From assembly GCF_014359565.1 (NCBI RefSeq), contig NZ_JACIZD010000021.1:1-40574 (forward strand): a DNA stretch of 40,574 nucleotides, in the 5' to 3' direction. Source of the DNA: Immundisolibacter sp. (GTDB lineage: Bacteria; Pseudomonadota; Gammaproteobacteria; Immundisolibacterales; Immundisolibacteraceae). The position numbers and the translations under genes are program-made. Under the pieces are notes generated by a model. The model was not told where the DNA came from and searched no databases. It saw only the letters and a list, made by a program, of their open reading frames with translations. Below, one piece after another: positions 8,766-15,859 of this stretch (positions are counted from its first letter, which is position 1; each line of letters opens with the position of its first letter).

Positions 8766-8979
8766 AAGCTTGGCGATAAAGTCATCCGGAGATACTTCGG
8801 CCTGCCGAAGAAGCCCTGCAAAGAGTCCCAATCTTGATTTCTCGATGAAACGGCACCACGCACCCGGTGTGACCTTTCTTCATGACAACGTGACTTCCTC
8901 GTTGCCGTACGTTTTCAAATCCAAGCTTTTCAAGCGCTCGAATGACTTCAGCGCCGGAAAGTATCGGCAGTTTAGGCAT
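8763..8979 (-). pseudogene. hicA: HicA-type mRNA interferase toxin, frameshifted near the C-terminus
   Basis: HicA is a small double-stranded-RNA-binding-fold RNase that cleaves mRNA. The frame from ATG at 8979 gives MPKLPILSGAEVIRALEKLG then RQRGSHVVMKK, where the His of the GSH motif is catalytic, and VPFHREIKIGTL. After codon TTG/CTT near 8817 the frame turns to CRASSAGRSISG and stops at 8782. Removing one T restores the usual ending AGLLRQAEVSPDDFIAKL with TGA at 8763-8765. As read, the 65-residue product keeps the catalytic His but loses the conserved C-terminal helix. ATG overlaps the hicB stop by 8 bases. A sequencing error is possible. Confidence 0.75.
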
Positions 8980-9184
8980 GCTCAGGAATAGTGAACATGG
9001 TCACGACGGGGTGACCTTTCAGGGTTTTAGGGAATTCTTCGAGGTAAAGGGCGGTCGCTTCACGTAAATTTGCGATCGCATCCTCGATTGTTTCGCCCTG
9101 GGTCGTGGTTCCGGTTTCCGGGTTCAAAGCGACAAATCCACCTTCATCCGCCGGTGTCAGTACAGCCGTGAGTTCCATTTTCAA
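8972..9184 (-). CDS. hicB: HicB-family antitoxin
   Basis: A 70-residue partial RNase-H-like protein of the HicB family. The diagnostic segments are LTPADEGGFVALNPETGTTTQGETIEDAIANL and EATALYLEEF. HicB proteins bind and block HicA toxins; this short form lacks the extra C-terminal DNA-binding domain found in longer members. The ATG at 9184 has GAGG six bases upstream. It is the first gene of the pair, overlapping hicA by 8 bases, which is the antitoxin-first order seen in many hicBA loci. Chromosomal integron cassettes often carry such pairs. Confidence 0.85.
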   Translation of the reverse strand: MKMELTAVLTPADEGGFVALNPETGTTTQGETIEDAIANLREATALYLEEFPKTLKGHPVVTMFTIPEHA

Positions 9185-9330
9185 CCTCGGTGTGCTTTGA
9201 TTTCAGAATAATACCATCGGCTCGTCAGGTTTTGCGAAGCGTGCAGCGAGCCGTAGTGAATGACAGCGCAATGCGCTGCACTTATTGCGCCTTATGCGCT
9301 AACCCGATCTGTTCCAGGCTCGATTTCTTG

Positions 9331-9437
9331 TGTAGGAGCGGCCCATGGCCGCGACCGCAGAGCCGGCCCCCTGCGCCACACCGCACCGGCACCACAACCT
9401 GAAATGTTGCGGTCGCGGGCATGGCCCGCTCCTACAG
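9331..9437. repeat. REP-like inverted repeat
   Basis: TGTAGGAGCGGCCCATGGCC (from 9331, continuing GCGACCG) and its near-complement ending at 9437 (GGTCGCGGGCATGGCCCGCT then CCTACA) form a long stem around a roughly 50-base loop. This GTAGGAGCGGCCATGGCCGCGACC type of palindrome is a common dispersed extragenic repeat of gammaproteobacteria such as pseudomonads and xanthomonads. It lies between hicB and the second 190-bp repeat and encodes nothing. Confidence 0.75.
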
Positions 9438-9508
9438 GCAACCGATTTTTTTTCGGGAAAGTGGAGCCGGTTTTGCGCAGGGTGGGAGAGTTCATGTCGT
9501 TCATGCAG

Positions 9509-9698
9509 GTTGGGCTGACGCAGGAAGCCCAACAGATTCAACCGTCGTCCGAAAAACACGCGTGCGAAGCCCGCGCGTTTTGTATCCCACCCAGGCATCA
9601 CGCACAGAAAGCGCTCTGTCGGGCAGCTTGCAGCCGGCAACCTTTGTGCTCCGGTATTCTCGGTGTAAACGATGTTGGGCTTCCTGCGTCAGCCCAAC
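9509..9698 (-). repeat. 190-bp structured repeat, copy 2 (directly behind the AlbA_2 gene)
   Basis: The copy is bounded by perfect 25-base inverted repeats, 9509-9533 (GTTGGGCT...AGCCCAAC) and 9674-9698, and each arm can itself fold. The interior shares long identical blocks with copy 1, such as TTGTGCTCCGGTATTCTCGG and GCGCGTTTTG. On either strand the inner edges read GCCCAAC (9527-9533) and GTTGGGC (9674-9680), which fit the RYYYAAC and GTTRRRY boxes of integron attC sites. Just inside them TTCAACCG and CGGTGTAA are partly complementary. It begins 12 bases downstream of the stop of the gene ending at 9711. It may be a MITE or a long attC-like site. Confidence 0.75.
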
Positions 9699-9710
9699 TT
9701 ACTGGGCTCT

Positions 9711-11099
9711 TCACTTGCGTGCCCGCACGTTTCGGCGATGCTGAACGTCTATGGCTCGACGCCCTGCCTGCTGAAGAGCTTCGTGATATGCCGCGACGGG
9801 TTTGTCCTCCTCCCACGTCGGGACCCCATATAAAAGGGCTAATGGCCAGAACATGGCGACAGCCTGAGAGAAGACTCTGCCCACACTGCTCTCGACTTCC
9901 GGGTGACGAAAAATCTCCAGGTAGTCTTCAGGACCGGGGAGACGCGGGAATGCGGCAACCGAATCTAAGCACATCGGCGGTCCGTACGTTTCGAATCGAT
10001 CCAGCACGTCGGCAACATCAATGTATGGAATCGTTCGCCAGCAATTAAGGAGTTTGACCTTCAGATGATAGCTCTCGCTCCACCCGGCCAGCTTGCACAG
10101 TCTCTCCTGAATCTCGGCCACGCCTATCAGCACGCTGAAAACGTAGTTCAGGTCAACTATCCGCAGCGCATTGGTGTTGTACCTCCCAAGAAGGTCGATG
10201 AAGCGCTGAGTGTGCATATAACCGTCTAAGTCCTGCGCGAGCAATGCTCGGTGATCTGGCTGAAACAGTGGCAGTGGAATGAACACATCGCTTACTAGAC
10301 TTCTGCGGAGACGCCAAGTAAGCGTCAAGTTCTGAGGGTCGTTTCCTTTTAGTTGCCTTCCGATAAAGCCATCGCTTGATGTGTGGACAGTATCAAAGGG
10401 AATGCCAATGACTTCGCCGGGCTCGCCGAGCGCCGCGCGCACTTGGTCATCATGAACATCGATCCAGAGGCCGCGCTCCGCCCAGCGGTCTGCGATGAGC
10501 ATCAACCGGACATAAGGTTGTGACTTCTCTTGCGTAGAGAACTCCGGGTCGCGGTCGTACCAATCCTTGTGTGTGTGTTTGATGTCATCGCCGCGGCGCC
10601 ATAGTTGGTCCAAGACAAAACGATCATTCTCGGCCTTTGGCTCAGATGCATCGGATACGCGTCGGTAGATCTGTCCCGTTCTGTGGATATGCGGCGCAGA
10701 ACTACTCTGTGGAATCCAAGCACAAATTACCGCACGCCCCTCGGCGAGCCCAACCTCTGAGTCGGGTCCCCAGAGAACCTTCGTTTCAAAGTGTGGAGTG
10801 GGATTCAAGTGATCGACTGCAGACTTTCGTAGCCGCTGTAGCGATGAGTCGACTTCATCCCGTGGCAAGCCCGGAAACTCGCCCGCTACGGGATTCACTT
10901 TAGATTCTTCCTGTACCCCCAAAAAGAGCCAGCCTCCGTACGTATTGGCAAATGCCGACAGAGATTTTGCAATGGCGACCGCATTCGGAGTTTCGCGCTT
11001 GTACTCGATATACCAGCCTTCAGATGCTTGCTTCAAAGCCTTTAGATCAGCGCTCTGAAGGTCTCGAAGCGGTTTGTCGAAAGGGGAATATCCTTGCAT
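9711..11099 (-). CDS. AlbA_2 (Schlafen-type) domain protein with unknown C-terminal half
   Basis: A 462-residue protein. Residues about 20-150 match the AlbA_2 domain, with EGWYIEYKRE, AIAKSLSAFANTYGGWLFLGV and later PHIHRTGQIYRRV. This domain occurs in putative DNA- or RNA-binding regulators and in some phage-defence proteins. The remaining ~300 residues have no motif I recognise; they look globular and soluble. Base composition is poorer in GC than the core genes around it. The stop is 12 bases from a 190-bp repeat, and the start is 69 bases beyond the attC site, the spacing expected for a cassette gene. Function is not assignable; accessory or defence roles are guesses from context. Confidence 0.7.
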   Translation of the reverse strand: MQGYSPFDKPLRDLQSADLKALKQASEGWYIEYKRETPNAVAIAKSLSAFANTYGGWLFLGVQEESKVNPVAGEFPGLPRDEVDSSLQRLRKSAVDHLNPTPHFETKVLWGPDSEVGLAEGRAVICAWIPQSSSAPHIHRTGQIYRRVSDASEPKAENDRFVLDQLWRRGDDIKHTHKDWYDRDPEFSTQEKSQPYVRLMLIADRWAERGLWIDVHDDQVRAALGEPGEVIGIPFDTVHTSSDGFIGRQLKGNDPQNLTLTWRLRRSLVSDVFIPLPLFQPDHRALLAQDLDGYMHTQRFIDLLGRYNTNALRIVDLNYVFSVLIGVAEIQERLCKLAGWSESYHLKVKLLNCWRTIPYIDVADVLDRFETYGPPMCLDSVAAFPRLPGPEDYLEIFRHPEVESSVGRVFSQAVAMFWPLALLYGVPTWEEDKPVAAYHEALQQAGRRAIDVQHRRNVRARK

Positions 11100-11167
11100 C
11101 GAGGGTCACTCGGTTTTCGGTTGCCGCTGCGGTTTAGTGGCGATGTGGCGCGGTGTCGGTCTGCGAC

Positions 11168-11233
11168 GCCTAACGCCTAGGTTAACGTGCGGGCTGCCTT
11201 TATGGCCCGTCGCGTTGAACCGCTGGTTAGAGC
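11168..11233 (-). other. Integron attC recombination site
   Basis: The 66-bp sequence has the layout of an attC site read on the minus strand: an R'' box CTCTAAC, an L'' region GGTTCAACG, a short central stem (GGGCC/GGCAGCCC), an L' region CGTTAAC and a canonical R' box GTTAGGC at 11174-11168. Integron integrases cut within GTT of R' on the folded bottom strand. It starts one base after the TAA stop of the DUF4145 gene, exactly where a cassette's attC should be. No integrase gene or attI is next to it, so this is an orphan site. Confidence 0.8.
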
Positions 11234-11234
11234 C

Positions 11235-11786
11235 TTACGGTCCGACGTTTGGCACACGGCTTGGAAACTCATATACAAACTTTAGGAGCATTTCAGCAAA
11301 TGCCAATAGTTCAGTCGCGTCTACTTGCGTCATTAGCGCTATTTCATGGGTTGCTTCATTTCCCTTTTTCCTAATGTGGTCAACCCAACCCTTGCCATTA
11401 GGCGGCACATACCCCGAGCTAGAAAGATATTCAACGTACTGAATAAACGGTAGGTCGACTGCAGCACCTTGGGCCACTGCTATATTCATAAGCAACTTTC
11501 TGCAAATGAGCACTGCGGCCGTATAGCAGCTTGCACTGCAACAGTCTCGCGATTCTTTGTACAAGGCTTTAACATCGGGAGGGAGATGCATTACTTCTTC
11601 ACCGGGGCTGACTCCCGGAACTTGTCCGCCGTTCTGGAACAGCGTCGGAGACTCGCAGTTAGGACAAATGCAAATGTGTCTTCCAGCCGCACTGCTGGGG
11701 TAGCCAGTGACCGAAGCTACGATGCTTCCGCACCAGCCACATTTGAATCTAACTGAATTGATGCGCTGCGTATTTCCCCAAGACAT
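11235..11786 (-). CDS. DUF4145-domain protein (gene-cassette gene)
   Basis: A 183-residue protein. The N-terminal part has a zinc-ribbon pattern (FKCGWCG and CICPNCESP). The rest matches DUF4145, with LPPDVKALYKESRDCC, AAVLICRKLLMNIAVAQGA and WVDHIRKKGNEATHE. This domain is found in many poorly characterised accessory proteins, sometimes beside restriction or defence genes; no reaction is known to me. The ATG at 11786 follows a strong GGGGGAAG ribosome site. The TAA stop abuts the attC site, and the gene is visibly AT-richer than the flanking core genes. Both features indicate acquisition as an integron cassette. Confidence 0.82.
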   Translation of the reverse strand: MSWGNTQRINSVRFKCGWCGSIVASVTGYPSSAAGRHICICPNCESPTLFQNGGQVPGVSPGEEVMHLPPDVKALYKESRDCCSASCYTAAVLICRKLLMNIAVAQGAAVDLPFIQYVEYLSSSGYVPPNGKGWVDHIRKKGNEATHEIALMTQVDATELLAFAEMLLKFVYEFPSRVPNVGP

Positions 11787-11935
11787 ACTTCCCCCTTGAT
11801 TTTGGCTCTAATGTGATATGTACACCAAGTGGCATATACCCTTGGATGGCGAGGCTGGTGTTTCGTTTGCAAATCAACCGGTTGGGTCGGTACGCCTGAT
11901 TGTCCAGCATCGCTGCCTCACAACGCCACGCCTGA

Positions 11936-13030
11936 TCACCCAAACACAATCACCCCCCGCGCATTGCGCCCGGCTTCCAGGTCTGCGAACGCCTGGCCGG
12001 CCTCGTCGATGGTGTAGGTGCGGGTCACCATGTGGTCGAGGTCGAGTTTGCCGGCCTTGTAGAGGTCGAGCAACATCGGGAAGTCGACCTTGAAGTTGGC
12101 GCTGCCGTACATGGAGCCTTTCACGGTCTTGGCGGTGAACGGCAGGATCAGGGCGTTGAAGGAGTAGCGGTCGTCCTTGCTGCCGACGCCGACCACCACG
12201 GTCATGCCGCCGCGGCGGGTGGCCTTGAAGGCGGTTTCGACCAGTTTGCCGATGCCGACCACCTCGAAGGCGTAGTCGGCGCCGATGCCGCCGGTCAGGC
12301 CCATGATTTCCTTGACCGGGTCGCTGCCCGGTTCCACGGTGTGCGTGGCGCCAAAGCCCTTGGCCATTTCCAGCTTTTCGCGCGACAGATCGACCGCAAT
12401 CACCATGCGCGCGCCGGCGATGCGCGCGCCCTGAATCACCGACAGACCCACGCCGCCGCAGCCGAACACGGCCACGGTGCTGCCGGGCTGCACCTGCGCA
12501 GTGTTGATGACGGCGCCGACGCCGGTGGTGACGCCGCAGCCGACCAGCGCGGCGGCCCGGAACGGCACGCTCTTGTCCACGGACACGACGCAGGCTTCCG
12601 GCACCACGGCGTACTCGGCCATGTTGCCCAGGAAGGACATGGTGTAGAAGCGCTTGCCGTCCTGGTGGATGCGGCTGGTGCCGTCGAACAGGGTGCCGTC
12701 GGGCGGGCTGACGGTGCACAGGAACGGCTGGTCGTGCAGGCAGTGGAAGCACTCGCCGCAGCGCGGCACGAAGGACATCACCACGTGATCGCCGGGCTTG
12801 ACGGTGCGCACGCCCTCGCCGATTTGCTCGACGATGCCGGCGCCCTCGTGGCCGATGACGGCCGGGAACGGCTGCGGGATGGTGCCGTTGATGATGGAAA
12901 TGTCCGAGTGGCACACCCCGCAGGCCTTGATGCGCACCAGCACCTCGCCGGTCTTGGGCGGGTCCAGGTTCACGGTCTCGACGGCGTACTGGTTATGGTC
13001 GCGCACGACGACGGCTTTCATCGACAGCAT
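11936..13030 (-). CDS. Zinc-dependent alcohol dehydrogenase (MDR family)
   Basis: A 364-residue NAD-type medium-chain alcohol dehydrogenase. Catalytic zinc ligands are in ACGVCHSD and GHEGAG and the later VGCGVTTG; the structural-zinc loop is RCGECFHCLHDQPFLC. The nucleotide site is FGCGGVGLSVIQGA followed by Asp in AVDLS, which favours NAD over NADP. It oxidises an alcohol or reduces an aldehyde; similarity is to class III and aryl/benzyl alcohol dehydrogenases, so a role in aromatic or formaldehyde metabolism is plausible but unproven. ATG at 13030 has GGAGGAG at 7 bases; a second ATG at 13021 is possible. It is a single gene, divergent from pepA. Confidence 0.88.
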   Translation of the reverse strand: MLSMKAVVVRDHNQYAVETVNLDPPKTGEVLVRIKACGVCHSDISIINGTIPQPFPAVIGHEGAGIVEQIGEGVRTVKPGDHVVMSFVPRCGECFHCLHDQPFLCTVSPPDGTLFDGTSRIHQDGKRFYTMSFLGNMAEYAVVPEACVVSVDKSVPFRAAALVGCGVTTGVGAVINTAQVQPGSTVAVFGCGGVGLSVIQGARIAGARMVIAVDLSREKLEMAKGFGATHTVEPGSDPVKEIMGLTGGIGADYAFEVVGIGKLVETAFKATRRGGMTVVVGVGSKDDRYSFNALILPFTAKTVKGSMYGSANFKVDFPMLLDLYKAGKLDLDHMVTRTYTIDEAGQAFADLEAGRNARGVIVFG

Positions 13031-13360
13031 GGCTTGGCTCCTCCACTTACGCCGCGGCCGGATGCCGGCGGCTGTTGGCGGCATTGTCGGCGGCGCCGCA
13101 CAGCCGGTCCAGCGGCGCGACCGAACGATCGTTACGGCGCTGGCATCATGCCGAAAAAGGCTGCGACAGGTACGCCCGGACTCGCAGGTATGAGGCGAGA
13201 TTGCCCGGACGGCGACCTGAACCTCACCGGCGACGCCGTGCCCTGCGCATTGCAAGCGGCTCTTCGCTGAATCACTCGGACGCGCCCCGCGCCGTCGCCC
13301 GCAGAGCCTCCGCGGTGGCCTGTTAGAATGCCGCAAACCCAATAGCGGAGCGCCTTTTCA
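13031..13360. other. Divergent intergenic region, alcohol dehydrogenase / pepA
   Basis: I see no gene in this region. AACGATCGTT (13124-13133) is a perfect 10-base palindrome that could be an operator half, and TAGAAT at 13324-13329 resembles a -10 box for pepA without a good -35. Neither is strong evidence. Confidence 0.3.
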
Positions 13361-14842
13361 ATGCAATTCGAGCTCACCCGTCTGCCCGTCACCGATCAGC
13401 CGGGCGGCTGCGTGGTGGCCGGCGTGTTCGCCTCGCGCGCCCTGACGCCGTCGGCCAAGCTGCTCGACAAGGCCACCGATGGCGCCATCAGCGCGGCGGT
13501 CAAGGCCGGTGACATCGGCGGCAAGCCGGGCGATACGCTGCTGCTGCGCGGCCTTTCCGGTATCAAGGCCGAACGCGTGCTGCTGGTCGGCTGCGGCAAG
13601 GCCGGCGAGCTGAACGAAGGCGCCTACCAGCGCATCGTCGCCGCGGCGGCCGCAGCCGTGGGCCGGCTGCACTGCGCCGATGCGGCTCTTTACCTTGCGG
13701 AACTTGCCGTCGCCGGACACGACGAGGCCTGGCGCGTGCGCACGGCCGTCGCCGCCGCCGATCACGCGCTGTACCGCTTCACCGAGTACAAGCGCGAACC
13801 GGGCAAGCAGCACCTGAAGACACTCGCCATCGGCTGCGGCGCGCGCCAGGCCAAGACCCTCGACGCGGCGCTGCGTCAGGGCCAGGCCATCGCCGCCGGC
13901 GTAACGCTTGCGCGCAATCTGGGCAACCAGCCGGCCAATGTGTGCACGCCGAGCTATCTGGCCGAGCAGGCGCAGGCCCTGGCCAAGGCGCACGACCTGC
14001 ATATCGAAGTGCTCGAAGAGGCGCAGATGCGCGAGCTGGGCATGGGCGCCCTGCTGGCGGTGGCGCAGGGCAGTCGCCAGCCGCCCAAGCTGATCGTGCT
14101 CAAGCACCTGCGCGGCAAGTCCAAGGCGGCGCCGCTGGTGCTGGTCGGCAAGGGCGTGACCTTCGATTCGGGCGGCATCTCCATCAAGCCCGGCGCCGGC
14201 ATGGACGAGATGAAATTCGACATGTGCGGCGCCGCCTCGGTGCTGGGCACGCTCAAGGCCGCGGCGCTGCTGGAGCTGCCGGTGAACCTGATCGGCGTGA
14301 TCCCAGCCAGCGAGAACCTGCCCGACGGCCAGGCCGTCAAGCCGGGCGACATCGTCAAAACCATGGCCGGCAAGACGGTCGAGATTCTGAACACCGACGC
14401 CGAAGGCCGCCTGCTGCTGTGCGATGCGCTGACCTACGTGGAGCGCTTCAAGCCGGACGCCGTCATCGACATCGCCACGCTCACCGGCGCCTGCGTGGTC
14501 GCGCTCGGCAACCACGCCCACGGCCTGCTGGGCAACGATCAGAAGCTGATCGACGCGCTGCTCGCCGCCGGCCGTACGGCGCACGACCGCGCCTGGCAGT
14601 TGCCGCTGTGGGATGACTACAAGGAGCAGCTCAAAAGCCCGTTCGCCGACCTGCCGAACGTGGCCGGGCGCGAGGCCGGCACCATCACCGCCGCGGCCTT
14701 CCTGGCGGCCTTCACGGAAAAACTGCGCTGGGCGCACCTGGACATTGCCGGCACCGCCTGGAAGTCCGGCAAGGACAAGAACTCCACCGGCCGCCCGGTG
14801 GGCCTGCTGGTGCAGTACCTGCTGGATCGCGTCGCCGGCTGA
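13361..14842 (+). CDS. pepA: Leucyl aminopeptidase (M17)
   Basis: A 493-residue cytosolic aminopeptidase that removes N-terminal residues, and in Escherichia coli also acts in ColE1/pSC101 dimer resolution as a DNA-binding accessory. The C-terminal catalytic domain shows the metal/active-site segments VGKGVTFDSGGISIKP (catalytic Lys, Asp ligands), KFDMCGAASVLG and the family signature NTDAEGRLLLCDAL. Length is normal for bacterial PepA. The ATG at 13361 follows GGAG at about 10 bases. Its TGA overlaps the ATG of holC by one base (TGATG), so the two are translationally coupled. Confidence 0.96.
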   Translation: MQFELTRLPVTDQPGGCVVAGVFASRALTPSAKLLDKATDGAISAAVKAGDIGGKPGDTLLLRGLSGIKAERVLLVGCGKAGELNEGAYQRIVAAAAAAVGRLHCADAALYLAELAVAGHDEAWRVRTAVAAADHALYRFTEYKREPGKQHLKTLAIGCGARQAKTLDAALRQGQAIAAGVTLARNLGNQPANVCTPSYLAEQAQALAKAHDLHIEVLEEAQMRELGMGALLAVAQGSRQPPKLIVLKHLRGKSKAAPLVLVGKGVTFDSGGISIKPGAGMDEMKFDMCGAASVLGTLKAAALLELPVNLIGVIPASENLPDGQAVKPGDIVKTMAGKTVEILNTDAEGRLLLCDALTYVERFKPDAVIDIATLTGACVVALGNHAHGLLGNDQKLIDALLAAGRTAHDRAWQLPLWDDYKEQLKSPFADLPNVAGREAGTITAAAFLAAFTEKLRWAHLDIAGTAWKSGKDKNSTGRPVGLLVQYLLDRVAG

Positions 14843-15270
14843 TGGCGGAGGTCGATTTCTACGTGCTGGAGGGCGATCCGCCGCCCGACCCGCAGCAGTT
14901 CGTCTGCCGCCTGCTGGACACGGTCCACCGGCGCGGCGGCGAGGTGCATGTGCACGTCGCGGACGAGGCGGCCGCCCACGCGCTCGACGCCCGGCTGTGG
15001 AGTTTCAGCGCCGGTTCCTTCGTGCCGCACCGCCTGGTGGGCACGCCGGGCCGGGCGCCGGTGTGGATCGGCTGGCAGCCGCCGGCGCAGCCGGGCGAGG
15101 TACTGCTGAACCTGGCCGACGAGGTGCCGCATTTCTTCAGCGGCTTTCGGCGCGTGCTGGAGCTGGTGCCGGCCGATCCGCCGGGCCGCGACCGTGCCCG
15201 GGCACGTTACCGTTTTTACCGCGAGCGCGGCTACCCGCTGCGTAAACACACGCTCGGAGGTGGCGCATGA
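14842..15270 (+). CDS. holC: DNA polymerase III chi subunit
   Basis: A 142-residue chi subunit of the clamp-loader-associated chi-psi pair, which links the replisome to single-strand-binding protein. The start VDFYVLEGD, the LLDTVHRRGGEVHVHVADE region, the LWSFSAGSFVPH motif and WIGWQPP/LLNLADEVPHFFSGF are all typical of HolC. It sits between pepA and valS, the usual order in gammaproteobacteria. It overlaps pepA by one base and the next gene by four (ATGA). Confidence 0.93.
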   Translation: MAEVDFYVLEGDPPPDPQQFVCRLLDTVHRRGGEVHVHVADEAAAHALDARLWSFSAGSFVPHRLVGTPGRAPVWIGWQPPAQPGEVLLNLADEVPHFFSGFRRVLELVPADPPGRDRARARYRFYRERGYPLRKHTLGGGA

Positions 15271-15833
15271 ACGGCGAAATCCGCGACCCGGAACTGCCGG
15301 ACGACGACGACATCCCGACCCTGACCGATATCGTCGTGCCCGGTCGCCTGCGTGCCGATCCGTCGGCCGGCGAGGGGGCAGGGCAGGCAACGCCCGAGTT
15401 CGTGTTCGACATCGACTTCACGCCCAAGCCCACGCCTGGCGAGCAGGTCTACGACTTTCGTGCCCCGCCACCGCCAACCGAGCCGGTGCCGGATGCGCCC
15501 GCCGTCGCGGCGCCGCCGCTGCAGGAGGACGAGCTGCCGCTGCCCTGGGTTGACGGGAGCGCGCCCGAACAGGTCGAGACAGAAAGCACCTCGCCGCCGC
15601 CGCCAGCCGACGCAACCCAGCCGCTGAGCCCCCCGCCCGTGGCCGCGGTCGAGCCGCCCGACCCGGACGCACAGGCCCTGCTGCGCGCGCTGCTGGCCGA
15701 AATCGGCAATGGCCTGGAGCAACGCCTGGCGCACGAGCTGGCCCTGACCGAACAGCGCCTGCGTGCCGCCGTGCGCGAGGAGCTCGATACCCGCCTGTGC
15801 GAACTGCTGGCCGGCACCCCACCCACCGCCTGA
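15267..15833 (+). CDS. Acidic, proline-rich protein between holC and valS, unknown function
   Basis: A 188-residue protein that I do not recognise. The first 30 residues are acidic ([16 protein letters not shown]). Residues about 65-130 are low-complexity Pro/Ala-rich and probably disordered. The last 55 form an amphipathic, charge-rich helix ending in [18 protein letters not shown], which could be a coiled coil. There is no signal peptide or membrane segment. ATGA overlap with holC and a 26-base gap to valS put it in the pepA-holC-valS operon. Its position suggests a replication or translation accessory protein, but nothing in the sequence proves it. Confidence 0.75.
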   Translation: MNGEIRDPELPDDDDIPTLTDIVVPGRLRADPSAGEGAGQATPEFVFDIDFTPKPTPGEQVYDFRAPPPPTEPVPDAPAVAAPPLQEDELPLPWVDGSAPEQVETESTSPPPPADATQPLSPPPVAAVEPPDPDAQALLRALLAEIGNGLEQRLAHELALTEQRLRAAVREELDTRLCELLAGTPPTA

Positions 15834-15859
15834 TCCCGCGCCGCTGCCGGCGCCGCCCC

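Noticed and set aside
8576-9698. Small proteins encoded in the 190-bp repeats (for example a frame ending in RCWASCVSPT)
   Set aside because: The frames arise from the repeat itself, the copies differ in indel and stop positions, and structure rather than coding explains the conservation.
11787-11935. attI site or integrase gene at the right edge of the cassette block
   Set aside because: GTTGGGT near 11881 fits a core box, but no paired box, no L boxes and no integrase gene are present.
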